From the NCBI RefSeq assembly GCF_009745985.1, contig NZ_WFIX01000175.1, positions 372,001-436,000 of the forward strand: DNA of 64,000 bases. Reading direction: 5' to 3'. The notes below the pieces were generated by a model. It made no database searches. It was not told the origin of the DNA and was given only the letters and a program-made list of their open reading frames with translations. This stretch comes from Microbacterium karelineae (lineage in GTDB: Bacteria; Actinomycetota; Actinomycetes; Actinomycetales; Microbacteriaceae). The translations under genes were made by a program, and so were the position numbers. Position 1 is the first letter of the stretch. Each line of letters opens with the position of its first letter. Below, in pieces: positions 25,551 through 33,610 of this stretch.

Positions 25551-25597
25551 CCAGTCTTCCAAACTGGTCACGCGAGTTCGATTCTCGTCATCCCCTC
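25551..25597 (+). repeat. attR: 47-bp att repeat (tRNA-Gly 3' fragment)
   Basis: This is an exact copy of 18326-18372. It is not a second tRNA, because the acceptor 5' strand and D arm are missing. The base sequence after it (CACG) would have been the original end of the host tRNA gene, which would then have lacked an encoded CCA. Confidence 0.95.
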
Positions 25598-25890
25598 ACG
25601 TAGCCGAGGCTCCTGCTCGTCGCATAGCGACTTCGCAGGGGCCTCGCGTCGTATCGGTCGCGGGGGCGTCCCCCGGTGTCGCCGTCGGCAGTCGGATGGC
25701 GTTCACGCCGGCAGCACAACGCAGTCGATCTGGGGGCCGACGCGGCGGCAGGCCCGAAGTTCTGCGGGACACGCGCCACGCCTCATCCGGATCGACTGCA
25801 TCGTGTTGTCGAGGCCGCCTGTGAGGAGCGGGGGCTCGCGTCGGCTAGACTCGTCGAGGCCGTTTCGTGTTCCCGATCGTGCGGAATCCG
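25598..25890. other. non-coding region between attR and tRNA-Pro
   Basis: About 290 bases of ordinary high-GC host DNA contain the tRNA-Gly-type terminator (25606-25645) and a TAGACT box (25846-25851) 39 bases before tRNA-Pro. I see no gene with acceptable start, coding bias and motif. Confidence 0.5.
25606..25645 (+). terminator. probable original tRNA-Gly terminator, displaced by the insertion
   Basis: GAGGC-T-CCTGC (25606-25616) pairs with GCAGG-G-GCCTC (25635-25645) with one internal mismatch, nine bases after the tRNA fragment in attR. It would have terminated tRNA-Gly before the element split gene and terminator by about 7.2 kb. Confidence 0.5.
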
Positions 25891-25964
25891 CGGGGCGTAG
25901 CTCAGCTTGGTAGAGCGCCCGCTTTGGGAGCGGGAGGTCGCAGGTTCGAATCCTGTCGCCCCGA
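25891..25964 (+). tRNA. tRNA-Pro (anticodon TGG)
   Basis: Acceptor CGGGGCG pairs with CGCCCCG. The anticodon loop TTTGGGA reads TGG. The D arm GCTC-AGCTTGGT-AGAGC and T arm CAGG-TTCGAAT-CCTG are complete. CCA is not encoded (ACATCC follows). Confidence 0.97.
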
Positions 25965-26038
25965 CATCCGGCCCACCCCAGACCTCAGCCCGTGGCGCAG
26001 CTCGTCGTGGGCGACGCAACAAGGAGAAGCGAACCAGC

Positions 26039-27385
26039 ATGGTGAACACCACCGTCGAGAAGCTGGGCCCGACGCGGGTCAAGCTGCACATCACGGTCAC
26101 GCCCGACGAACTCAAGCCGAGCATCGACCACGCCTACTCGCACATCGCGAAGGACGTCGAGATCCCGGGCTTCCGCAAGGGCAAGGTGCCGGCTCCGATC
26201 ATCGACCAGCGGATCGGTCGCGGCGCCGTCATCGAACACGCCGTGAACGAGGGCCTCGACACGTTCTTCCGCGAGGCGGTCGTCGAGAACGAGCTCCAGA
26301 TCCTCGGTCGCCCGCAGGCGGACATCACGACGTGGCCCGCCGAGAAGGACTTCTCGGGCGATCTCGAGGTCGACATCGAGGTCGACGTCGCGCCCGAGTT
26401 CGAGGTCCCCGACCTCGAGAACCTCACCGTCACGGTCGACGCCGTCGAGGTCGACGACGCGGCGATCGACACCGAGCTCGACGAGCTCCGCGCGCGCTTC
26501 GGCACGCTGGTCCCCGTCGACCGCCCGGCCGCGAAGGGCGACTTCGTGGAGCTCGACCTCGTCGCGACGATCGGCGATGACGAGATCGACCGCGCCGAGG
26601 GCGTCTCCTACGAGGTCGGCTCGGGCGAGCTGCTCGAAGGCACCGACGAGGCGATCGACTCGCTCACGGCGGGCGAGGAGACGACGTTCCGCTCCAAGCT
26701 CGTCGGCGGCGAGCGCGCCGGCGAGGAGGCCGAGGTCCAGGTGGCCGTCAAGGCCGTCAAGGAGCGCGAGCTCCCCGAGGCCGACGACGACTTCGCCCAG
26801 ATGGCGAGCGAGTTCGACACGATCGCCGAGCTGCGTGAGTCGCTCGCCGAGCAGGCGAAGCAGAAGAGCACGTTCTCGCAGGGTTCGGCGGCGCGGGACA
26901 AGCTCGTCGAGCAGCTCCTCGAGGCCGTCGAGCTGCCCGTTCCCGCCAGCGTCATCGAGGACGAGGTGCATCGCCACCTCGAGCAGGAGAACCGCCTCGA
27001 GGACGAGGAGCACCGCGCCGAGGTGACCGAGGCCAGCGAGAAGCAGTTCCGCACGCAGCTCCTGTTCGATCGCATCGCCAAGGAGCTCGACGTCCAGGTC
27101 TCGCAGGACGAGTTCACGCAGTACCTCATCCAGGCCTCGAGCCAGTACGGCATGAGCCCGCAGGACTTCATCCAGGCGCTGCAGCAGGGCAATCAGCTGC
27201 AGGCGATCATGGGCGACGTCGCGCGCAACAAGGCGATCTCCGTCGTGCTCGGCAAGGCCGAGGTCGTCGACACGAACGGCGACGCCGTCGACCTCACGGG
27301 CTTCGTCCCCGCCGAGGACGACGAGGTCGACGAGGTCGACGAGTCGGATGAGTCGCCCGAGGACGGCGCAGAAGACGCCAAGTGA
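26039..27385 (+). CDS. tig: trigger factor
   Basis: This ribosome-bound chaperone and prolyl isomerase has 448 residues. The ribosome-docking signature is [12 protein letters not shown] near residues 39-50. The FKBP-type PPIase domain lies around 160-240 ([12 protein letters not shown] onward). The C-terminal chaperone arms follow, and an acidic tail ends the protein ([12 protein letters not shown]). The ATG at 26039 follows AAGGAG at about 12 bases, a little long. It sits before clpP1-clpP2-clpX, the common bacterial order, linking folding and degradation. A hairpin separates it from clpP1. Confidence 0.97.
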   Translation: MVNTTVEKLGPTRVKLHITVTPDELKPSIDHAYSHIAKDVEIPGFRKGKVPAPIIDQRIGRGAVIEHAVNEGLDTFFREAVVENELQILGRPQADITTWPAEKDFSGDLEVDIEVDVAPEFEVPDLENLTVTVDAVEVDDAAIDTELDELRARFGTLVPVDRPAAKGDFVELDLVATIGDDEIDRAEGVSYEVGSGELLEGTDEAIDSLTAGEETTFRSKLVGGERAGEEAEVQVAVKAVKERELPEADDDFAQMASEFDTIAELRESLAEQAKQKSTFSQGSAARDKLVEQLLEAVELPVPASVIEDEVHRHLEQENRLEDEEHRAEVTEASEKQFRTQLLFDRIAKELDVQVSQDEFTQYLIQASSQYGMSPQDFIQALQQGNQLQAIMGDVARNKAISVVLGKAEVVDTNGDAVDLTGFVPAEDDEVDEVDESDESPEDGAEDAK

Positions 27386-27404
27386 TCTGATCCGATCACG
27401 TGCC

Positions 27405-27440
27405 GAGAGGGCCGCTCGCCAGCATGGCGGCGGCCCTCTC
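27405..27440 (+). terminator. terminator after tig
   Basis: An 11-bp perfect stem (GAGAGGGCCGC at 27405-27415, complement at 27430-27440) with a 14-base loop follows the tig stop by about 20 bases. Confidence 0.8.
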
Positions 27441-27542
27441 GCCGTGTCACGACACCGCACCGTATGCCCACGGCGAACACGGCCGGAGCCGCACGAGGCC
27501 GCCGGTAGTGTCATATCGACGCCACACCCGAATGGAGTGAGA

Positions 27543-28136
27543 ATGCCTGAACCGCTGATGGCACAGAGTGTCTTCGACCAGCTGCTGAAGGACCGGATCA
27601 TCTGGCTGGGATCCGAGGTCCGCGACGACAATGCGAACGAGATCTGCGCCAAGATCCTCCTGCTCGCCGCCGAGGACCCGAAGAAGGACATCTACCTCTA
27701 CATCAATTCGCCGGGCGGGTCGATCACCGCCGGCATGGCCATCTACGACACCATGCAGTTCGTGCCGAACGACATCGTCACGGTGGGCATCGGCATGGCC
27801 GCCTCGATGGGACAGCTGCTGCTCACGAGCGGCACGAAGGGCAAGCGCTACATCACGCCCAACGCGCGGGTCCTGCTCCACCAGCCGCACGGCGGCTTCG
27901 GAGGCACCGCGAGCGACATCCAGACGCAGGCCCAGCTCATCGTCGCGATGAAGAATCGCCTCGCGGAGATCACGGCGGCGCAGACGGGCAAGACCGTCGA
28001 GCAGATCAACGAAGACGGCGACCGCGACCACTGGTTCACGGCCGAGGAGGCGCTCGAGTACGGCTTCGTCGACCACATCCGGGAGAGCGCGACCGACGTC
28101 GCCGGCGGCGGCGGCACCGAGCGCGAGTCGAACTGA
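27543..28136 (+). CDS. clpP1: ATP-dependent Clp protease proteolytic subunit ClpP1
   Basis: This serine peptidase subunit has 197 residues. The nucleophile is Ser88 in GMAASMGQ and the histidine is in VLLHQPHGG. The oxyanion strand region is [12 protein letters not shown]. The ATG at 27543 follows a GGAG-type site (ATGGAGTG). It is followed by clpP2 after 23 bases. In actinobacteria the active particle is a ClpP1-ClpP2 hetero-tetradecamer fed by ClpX or ClpC. Confidence 0.97.
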   Translation: MPEPLMAQSVFDQLLKDRIIWLGSEVRDDNANEICAKILLLAAEDPKKDIYLYINSPGGSITAGMAIYDTMQFVPNDIVTVGIGMAASMGQLLLTSGTKGKRYITPNARVLLHQPHGGFGGTASDIQTQAQLIVAMKNRLAEITAAQTGKTVEQINEDGDRDHWFTAEEALEYGFVDHIRESATDVAGGGGTERESN

Positions 28137-28159
28137 TCAAGCAAGGGACTTCTCTGACG

Positions 28160-28816
28160 ATGCACACTCCATACACCCCCACGCCCCAGGGTCTGCAGGT
28201 TCCGTCGAGCCGCTACATCCTCCCGCAGTTCGAGGAGCGCACGGCGTACGGCTACAAGCGCCAGGATCCGTACAACAAGCTCTTCGAGGACCGCGTGATC
28301 TTCCTCGGCGTGCAGGTCGACGACGCGTCGGCCGACGACGTCATGGCGCAGCTCCTGGTGCTCGAGAGCCAGGACCCCGACCGCGACATCATCATGTACA
28401 TCAACTCGCCCGGCGGCTCGTTCACGGCCATGACGGCGATCTACGACACGATGCAGTACATCTCGCCCGAGATCCAGACGGTCGTGCTCGGGCAGGCGGC
28501 GTCGGCGGCCTCGGTGCTGCTGGCTGCCGGCGCACCGGGCAAGCGACTCGCGCTGCCGAACGCGCGCATCCTCATGCACCAGCCGGCGATCGGCGGATCC
28601 GGTCACGGACAGGCGTCCGACATCGAGATCCAGGCGGCCGAGATCTCGCGCATGCGCACCTGGCTCGAGGAGACGATGGCGCGGCACACGAACAAGTCGG
28701 CGGCCGAGGTCCACAAGGACATCGACCGCGACATGATCATCGGTGCGCAGGAGGCCGTCGAGTACGGCGTCGTCGACCAGGTGCTCACGACCCGCAAGCG
28801 CGGGCCGGTCAGCTGA
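28160..28816 (+). CDS. clpP2: ATP-dependent Clp protease proteolytic subunit ClpP2
   Basis: This is the second ClpP subunit, 218 residues. The nucleophile is about Ser115 in GQAASAASVL and the histidine is in ILMHQPAIGG. The longer N-terminus (SSRYILPQFEERTAYGYKRQDPY) is typical of ClpP2, which carries the ATPase docking surface in mycobacteria. It is cotranscribed with clpP1. A strong hairpin follows, so clpX probably has its own promoter. Confidence 0.97.
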   Translation: MHTPYTPTPQGLQVPSSRYILPQFEERTAYGYKRQDPYNKLFEDRVIFLGVQVDDASADDVMAQLLVLESQDPDRDIIMYINSPGGSFTAMTAIYDTMQYISPEIQTVVLGQAASAASVLLAAGAPGKRLALPNARILMHQPAIGGSGHGQASDIEIQAAEISRMRTWLEETMARHTNKSAAEVHKDIDRDMIIGAQEAVEYGVVDQVLTTRKRGPVS

Positions 28817-28837
28817 CCCCGACTCCCGCGCACGCAC

Positions 28838-28869
28838 CGCGCCCCGCCCGGTCCTCCGGGCGGGGCGCG
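28838..28869 (+). terminator. terminator after clpP2
   Basis: A 14-bp perfect stem (CGCGCCCCGCCCGG at 28838-28851, complement at 28856-28869) with a four-base loop lies 22 bases after the clpP2 stop. Confidence 0.85.
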
Positions 28870-28978
28870 GCGTCGTCGGGCGACGCGCCGGGACCGGCGA
28901 CACTCCGCTGCGTTCGTCTGTCGGAGGCCTGGACTAACCTGGAAGAACACCGCGACCAGACCTCGAGGGAGTGATGGC

Positions 28979-30250
28979 ATGGCCCGAATCGGCGAAAGCG
29001 CCGACCTGTTCAAGTGCTCGTTCTGCGGAAAGAGCCAGAAACAGGTACAGCAGCTGATCGCGGGCCCCGGCGTGTACATCTGCGACGAATGCGTCGAACT
29101 GTGCAACGAGATCATCGAAGAGCGCATGGCCGAGTCGGCCGGCGACGGCGAGGTCGCCGAGTTCGATCTGCCGAAGCCGCGTGAGATCTTCGACTTCCTC
29201 GCGGAGTTCGTGGTCGGACAGGATCGCGCCAAGCGGGCCCTGGCCGTGGCCGTCTACAACCACTACAAGCGCGTGCGCGCGGGCGGCGAGCTCAAGTCGG
29301 CGGATGAGAAGGCCGAAGAGATCGAGATCGCCAAGAGCAACATCCTCATGCTCGGCCCGACCGGCTCGGGCAAGACCTACCTGGCGCAGACGCTCGCAAA
29401 GCGGCTGAACGTCCCCTTCGCGGTCGCCGACGCGACGGCCCTCACCGAGGCCGGCTACGTGGGCGAGGACGTCGAGAACATCCTGCTCAAGCTGCTGCAG
29501 GCCGCCGACTACGACGTCGCGCGCGCCGAGCAGGGCATCATCTACATCGACGAGGTCGACAAGATCGCCCGCAAGGCCGAGAACCCGTCGATCACACGCG
29601 ACGTCTCGGGCGAGGGCGTGCAGCAGGCGCTGCTGAAGATCCTCGAGGGCACGACGGCGCAGGTGCCGCCGCAGGGTGGTCGCAAGCACCCGCACCAGGA
29701 GTTCATCCAGATCGACACGACGAACGTGCTGTTCATCGTCGCGGGCGCCTTCGCGGGCCTCGACGACATCGTGTCCTCGCGCGTCGGGCGCGCGGGCGTC
29801 GGCTTCGGCGCACCGCTGCAGTCGAAGAACGGCAACGAGGCGCTGTTCTCCGAGGTGCGACCAGAAGACCTGCACAAGTTCGGGCTGATCCCCGAGTTCA
29901 TCGGGCGACTCCCCGTCATCGCCGCCGTCGAGCCGCTCGACCAGGATGCCCTGGTCGACATCCTCACGGTGCCGCGCAACGCGCTCGTGAAGCAGTACCA
30001 GCGCATGTTCCACATCGACGGCGTCGAGCTCGACTTCGACGAGGAGGCGCTCCGCGCCATCGCCGATCTCGCCGTGGACCGCAAGACGGGCGCCCGCGGG
30101 CTCCGCGCGATCCTCGAAGACGTTCTCGGGCCGATCATGTTCGAGATCCCGTCGAACACCGACGTGGCGAAGGTGCTCGTGACCCGCGCCGCCGTCGAGG
30201 ACGGCGCCGCTCCCACTGTCGTGCTCCGCGAGCGTCGCAAGTCGGCCTGA
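28979..30250 (+). CDS. clpX: Clp protease ATP-binding subunit ClpX
   Basis: This AAA+ unfoldase (423 aa) feeds substrates to ClpP. The N-terminal zinc-binding domain has CSFCGKS and CDECVELC. Walker A is GPTGSGKT (about 126-133), the pore loop GYVGED follows, and Walker B is [10 protein letters not shown]. The second pore region and sensor [11 protein letters not shown] are also present. The ClpP-docking loop segment [14 protein letters not shown] is recognisable. It stands alone between two terminators. Confidence 0.97.
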   Translation: MARIGESADLFKCSFCGKSQKQVQQLIAGPGVYICDECVELCNEIIEERMAESAGDGEVAEFDLPKPREIFDFLAEFVVGQDRAKRALAVAVYNHYKRVRAGGELKSADEKAEEIEIAKSNILMLGPTGSGKTYLAQTLAKRLNVPFAVADATALTEAGYVGEDVENILLKLLQAADYDVARAEQGIIYIDEVDKIARKAENPSITRDVSGEGVQQALLKILEGTTAQVPPQGGRKHPHQEFIQIDTTNVLFIVAGAFAGLDDIVSSRVGRAGVGFGAPLQSKNGNEALFSEVRPEDLHKFGLIPEFIGRLPVIAAVEPLDQDALVDILTVPRNALVKQYQRMFHIDGVELDFDEEALRAIADLAVDRKTGARGLRAILEDVLGPIMFEIPSNTDVAKVLVTRAAVEDGAAPTVVLRERRKSA

Positions 30251-30270
30251 CGCCGGCGCCGCGCGCCACA

Positions 30271-30316
30271 GACGATGCGGCCCCCGGTTCCGTGAGGATC
30301 CGAGGGCCGCGTCGTC
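30271..30316. terminator. bidirectional terminator between clpX and the 30326 gene
   Basis: A long imperfect stem (GACGATGCGGCCCCCGG at 30271-30287 with 30300-30316, three mismatches) separates the convergent genes. Confidence 0.7.
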
Positions 30317-30325
30317 CGTGCGACG

Positions 30326-30559
30326 TCAGTCCATCGGATCGAACGTCGACACGGTCGCGGCGCCGTCCGCGTCGACGGTCACCTCGATCCCGCTGTCGAG
30401 CTCGGCGATGGGACGCGACTCGAGCCACGTGAGGGTCCACATGGGCAGGGGGCCCACGCGCGGCAGCGCCGCCTCGACCCTCGCGATCTCGTCGCGCATG
30501 ACCGCCGGGATCGTCGGCGGGGGATCCCCGCCGGCCTGCCATCGGGTGCCCAGCTGCAT
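30326..30559 (-). CDS. small conserved-type protein downstream of valS
   Basis: This is a 77-residue protein starting MQLGTRWQAGG. It has a Pro-rich turn, a helix (RDEIARVEAALP) and a beta-rich C-terminus (MWTLTWLESRPIAEL to VTVDADG). No known motif identifies it. AGGAGG lies at ideal spacing before its ATG and overlaps the end of valS, two bases away. It is therefore cotranscribed and well translated. The function is unknown. Confidence 0.72.
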   Translation of the reverse strand: MQLGTRWQAGGDPPPTIPAVMRDEIARVEAALPRVGPLPMWTLTWLESRPIAELDSGIEVTVDADGAATVSTFDPMD

Positions 30560-30561
30560 GA

Positions 30562-33129
30562 TCAGGCCTCCTGTTCCTCGAGTGCGATCGAGGTTACCCG
30601 CAACTCGTCTCCGGGGGTGAGAGCCAGCTCGGCGATGCGCCCGACTGCTCGCAGATCGGCCTCGGCGAGGCGCAGGAGCGCGATCTGCGCCTCCGGCGCC
30701 GTGATCTCGGCCGACGCGACCGGCGTGCGCTGCGAGGCCTTCGCCTCGGTCTTCGCCCGACGCACGCCGATGAGCGCCTGCGAGGCGGCCGCGAGGACCT
30801 CGGGATCCCCGCCGAGCTCCGATGGCGTCGGCCACGCGGCCGTGTGCACGGATCCCTCCTCGAACCAGCTCCACGTCTCCTCCGTCGCAAAGGAGAGCAC
30901 GGGGGCGAGCAGGCGCAGGAGCGTCGACAGGGCGGTGCGCAGCGCGACGGCGGCGGACGCACCCGCCGGGCCGCCCTCGTAGGCGCGCTCCTTCACGAGC
31001 TCGAGGTAGTCGTCGCAGAACGTCCAGAAGAACGCCTCCGACACCTCGAGCGCGCGGGCGTGGTCGTATCCGTCGAGCGAGGCCGTCGCCTGCGTGACGA
31101 CGCGGTCCAGCGCCGCGAGCATCGACAGGTCGAGCGGCTCGGTCACCGTCGCGCCCTCGGGCGCCTCGAAGCCCAGCGCGAACTTCGCCGCGTTGAGGAC
31201 CTTGATCGCGAGCCGGCGCCCGATCTTGATCTGCGTGGGGTTCTGCGGGTCGAACGCGGCGTCGGTGCCGAGGCGGCTCGACGCCGCCCAGTAGCGCACG
31301 GCGTCGGATCCGTGGGCGTCGAGGATGTCGGCGGGCGTGACGACGTTGCCCTTCGACTTCGACATCTTCTTGCGGTCGGGATCGACGATGAAGCCCGAGA
31401 TGGCGGCGTGGCGCCACGGGGCGCGGTCGTCCTCGAGCGCGCTGCGCAGCAGGGTCGAGAACAGCCAGGTGCGGATGATGTCCTGGCCCTGCGGGCGGAG
31501 GTCGAATGGCGCGACGAGGTTCCAGAGCTCCTCGTCGGCCCGCCACCGGCCCGCGAGCTGCGGCGTGAGCGACGACGTGGCCCACGTGTCGAACACGTCG
31601 GTCTCGGCCTCGAATCCGCCTGCGACGCCGCGCTGGGCCTCCGTGTAGCCCGCGGGCACGTCGCTCGAGGGGTCGACAGGGAGCGTGTCCGCCGCGGGGA
31701 CGAGGACGCGGTCGTAGTCGCGTTCGCCGTGCTCGTCGAGGCCGTACCAGACGGGGATCGGCACGCCGAAGAAGCGCTGGCGCGACACGAGCCAGTCGCC
31801 GGTGAGTCCGTTCACCCAGTTCTCGTAGCGCACGCGCATGAACTCGGGGTGCCAGTCGATCTGTTCTCCGAAGGCGAGGAGTCGTGCCCGCAGCTCCTCG
31901 TCGCGGGCGCCGTTGCGGATGTACCACTGGCGCGTCGAGACGATCTCGAGCGGGCGGTCGCCCTTCTCGAAGAACTTCACGGGGTGGGTGAACTGCTCGC
32001 CCGTGTGCACGAGCTCGCCCGACTCGTCGAGGAGCTCGACGATGCGCTTCTGTGCGCTGAAGACGGTCTTGCCCGCGAGTTCGGCGTAGGCGGCCGTGCC
32101 GCGCTCGGTCGCGATGACCTCGGGCGCGTCGGCGAGCACACGGCCGTCCCTGCCGATGATCGTGCGGTTCGGGAGGTCGAGCTCACGCCACCAGATGATG
32201 TCGTTCATGTCGCCGAACGTGCAGATCATGGCGATGCCGGATCCCTTGTCGGGCTGCGCGGCCGTGTGGGCGAGGACGGGGACCTCGACGTCGAAGAGGG
32301 GGGTGCGCACGGTCGAGCCGAAGTGCGGCTGGTAGCGCTCGTCGTCGGGGTGGGCGACGAGGGCGACGCAGGCGGCGAGCAGCTCGGGGCGCGTCGTCTC
32401 GATGAGGATGTCACCGGATCCGTCGGTCTTGTGGAACGCGAGGCGGTGATAGGCCGCCGGGCGGTCGCGGTCCTCGAGCTCGGCCTGCGCGATCGCCGAG
32501 CGGAAGTCGATGTCCCACAGCGTCGGCGCCAGCGCCTGGTAGGCCTCGCCGCGCTCGATGTTGCCGAGGAACGCGAGCTGGCTCGTGCGGATGGTCTCAT
32601 CCGAGATCGTGCGGTAGTTCTGGGTCCAGTCGACCGAGAGCCCGAGCTGGCGCCACAGCTCTTCGAACTTGGCCTCGTCCTCGACCGTGAGCTTCTCGCA
32701 GAGCTCGGTGAAGTTCCGGCGGCTGATGGGCACCTGGTCGGCGGCCTTGATGTTCTTCGTCGTGCCCTCGAAGGGCGGCGCGAAGTCGGGGACGTAGGGC
32801 AGCGTCGGGTCGCAGCGCACGCCGTAGTAGTTCTGCACGCGGCGCTCCGTGGGGAGGCCGTTGTCGTCCCATCCGATGGGGTAGAACACCTGCCTGCCGC
32901 GCATCCGCTCGAAGCGCGCCGTCACGTCGGTGTGGGTGTAGCTGAAGACGTGACCGATGTGCAGCGATCCCGAGGCCGTCGGCGGGGGAGTGTCGACCGA
33001 GAAGACGCCCGCGCGGCCCACCTGCTGGGCGGCGGCGCGGTCGAAGCGGTACGTGCCGTCCGACTCCCAGCGCTCACCCCACTTCGTCTCGAGTCCCTCG
33101 AGTTTGGGCTTGTCGGGCATCTCGGCCAT
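30562..33129 (-). CDS. valS: valyl-tRNA synthetase
   Basis: This class Ia synthetase charges tRNA-Val and has 855 residues. The HIGH motif is SLHIGHV near residue 55 and the KMSKS loop is KKMSKSKGNV in the second half. The editing domain lies between. It is the shorter ValS form: it ends in a compact anticodon-binding region without the long C-terminal coiled coil of the E. coli enzyme. The start at 33129 (MAEMPDK) follows GAGGAG at eight bases. The in-frame extension to 33159 lacks a site. Confidence 0.96.
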   Translation of the reverse strand: MAEMPDKPKLEGLETKWGERWESDGTYRFDRAAAQQVGRAGVFSVDTPPPTASGSLHIGHVFSYTHTDVTARFERMRGRQVFYPIGWDDNGLPTERRVQNYYGVRCDPTLPYVPDFAPPFEGTTKNIKAADQVPISRRNFTELCEKLTVEDEAKFEELWRQLGLSVDWTQNYRTISDETIRTSQLAFLGNIERGEAYQALAPTLWDIDFRSAIAQAELEDRDRPAAYHRLAFHKTDGSGDILIETTRPELLAACVALVAHPDDERYQPHFGSTVRTPLFDVEVPVLAHTAAQPDKGSGIAMICTFGDMNDIIWWRELDLPNRTIIGRDGRVLADAPEVIATERGTAAYAELAGKTVFSAQKRIVELLDESGELVHTGEQFTHPVKFFEKGDRPLEIVSTRQWYIRNGARDEELRARLLAFGEQIDWHPEFMRVRYENWVNGLTGDWLVSRQRFFGVPIPVWYGLDEHGERDYDRVLVPAADTLPVDPSSDVPAGYTEAQRGVAGGFEAETDVFDTWATSSLTPQLAGRWRADEELWNLVAPFDLRPQGQDIIRTWLFSTLLRSALEDDRAPWRHAAISGFIVDPDRKKMSKSKGNVVTPADILDAHGSDAVRYWAASSRLGTDAAFDPQNPTQIKIGRRLAIKVLNAAKFALGFEAPEGATVTEPLDLSMLAALDRVVTQATASLDGYDHARALEVSEAFFWTFCDDYLELVKERAYEGGPAGASAAVALRTALSTLLRLLAPVLSFATEETWSWFEEGSVHTAAWPTPSELGGDPEVLAAASQALIGVRRAKTEAKASQRTPVASAEITAPEAQIALLRLAEADLRAVGRIAELALTPGDELRVTSIALEEQEA

Positions 33130-33226
33130 GCGCGGAACTCCTCGCGATATGTGCGGCACGGTGTCTGCGTGCCAGATGTGGGGGATCTCGCGCCAGTGTA
33201 CCTGCGCCCGGATCCGAGAAAGAGGG

Positions 33227-33270
33227 TTGCGCCCGCCGGGGCGTCGCGTTAATGTTCAACCAAATGGTTG
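33227..33270 (+). promoter_or_regulatory. leaderless promoter with overlapping ArsR-type operator
   Basis: TTGCGC (33227-33232), 17 bases, then TAATGT (33250-33255) form a good promoter. The perfect inverted repeat CAACCA-AA-TGGTTG (33257-33270) covers the expected start point and the ATG at 33264. The layout predicts direct autorepression by the ArsR protein. Confidence 0.7.
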
Positions 33271-33608
33271 TACAAGACGAGTTGAGCGATGCCGAGGTCG
33301 ACCGGATCTTCCGGGCCCTGGCTGATGCGACGCGCCGCGACATCGTGCGGCGCGTCCTGACAGAGGAAGCCGCAGTGAGCGATCTCGCGGCGGCGTACGA
33401 CATGTCCTTCGCGGCCGTGCAGAAGCACGTCGCCGTTCTCGAGGAGGCGGGGCTCGTGTCGAAGCATCCCCGCGGCAGGCAGCGTTTCGTGCGGGGCGAA
33501 CCCGAACGGATCCGCCGCGCCCAGCACCTCCTCGCCGCATATGAAGACATCTGGAGGGCGCGGATCTCGCGACTCGACGCCCTCCTGGACGAACCGAAAG
33601 GAAACTGA
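33264..33608 (+). CDS. ArsR-family transcriptional regulator
   Basis: This winged-helix repressor has 114 residues. The core is RIFRALADATRRDIVRRVL, followed by SDLAAAYDMSFAAVQKHVAVLEEAGLV (recognition helix) and the wing around RGRQRFVRG. There is no cysteine metal site, so it is of the non-metal type that pairs with SRPBCC proteins. The ATG at 33264 is preferred over that at 33252, because a -10 box overlaps the first ATG and the transcript should start at about 33262. The downstream gene is two bases away. Confidence 0.9.
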   Translation: MVVQDELSDAEVDRIFRALADATRRDIVRRVLTEEAAVSDLAAAYDMSFAAVQKHVAVLEEAGLVSKHPRGRQRFVRGEPERIRRAQHLLAAYEDIWRARISRLDALLDEPKGN

Positions 33609-33610
33609 CG

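Larger units (their letters stand above)
18326..25597. mobile_element. tRNA-Gly-integrated element, phage-satellite- or plasmid-like
   Basis: The element is about 7.3 kb including both copies of the 47-bp att repeat. It carries, from left to right: tyrosine integrase and an unknown gene (leftward); excisionase-like protein, small protein, RepA-like ATPase and five small or unknown proteins (rightward, seven overlapping junctions); a terminator; then a TerS-like protein and a lipoprotein (leftward). Both ends carry a matching 22-bp putative integrase arm site. It has no capsid, portal, large terminase, lysis or FtsK/Tra-like genes. Integrase, excisionase and replication ATPase plus a TerS-like protein, without structural genes, is the general plan of phage satellites. 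A small integrative plasmid is the main alternative. It looks intact and recently acquired: no gene is broken, both ends match exactly, and GC is lower, most clearly at the right end. Confidence 0.88.

Noticed and set aside
25551-25597. Second tRNA-Gly gene
   Set aside because: Only the 3' half is present. The acceptor 5' strand and D arm are absent, so it is the attR copy.
25646-25845. Small genes between attR and tRNA-Pro
   Set aside because: Short frames here lack ribosome sites and motifs, and the reading frames on both strands look random.
30844-33252. 802-codon plus-strand frame opposite valS
   Set aside because: Shadow of the synthetase, which has HIGH and KMSKS motifs. No start signal and no known motif in this frame.
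33252-33263. ATG at 33252 as ArsR start
   Set aside because: It lies inside the TAATGT -10 box and has no ribosome site. The ATG at 33264 fits a leaderless message.
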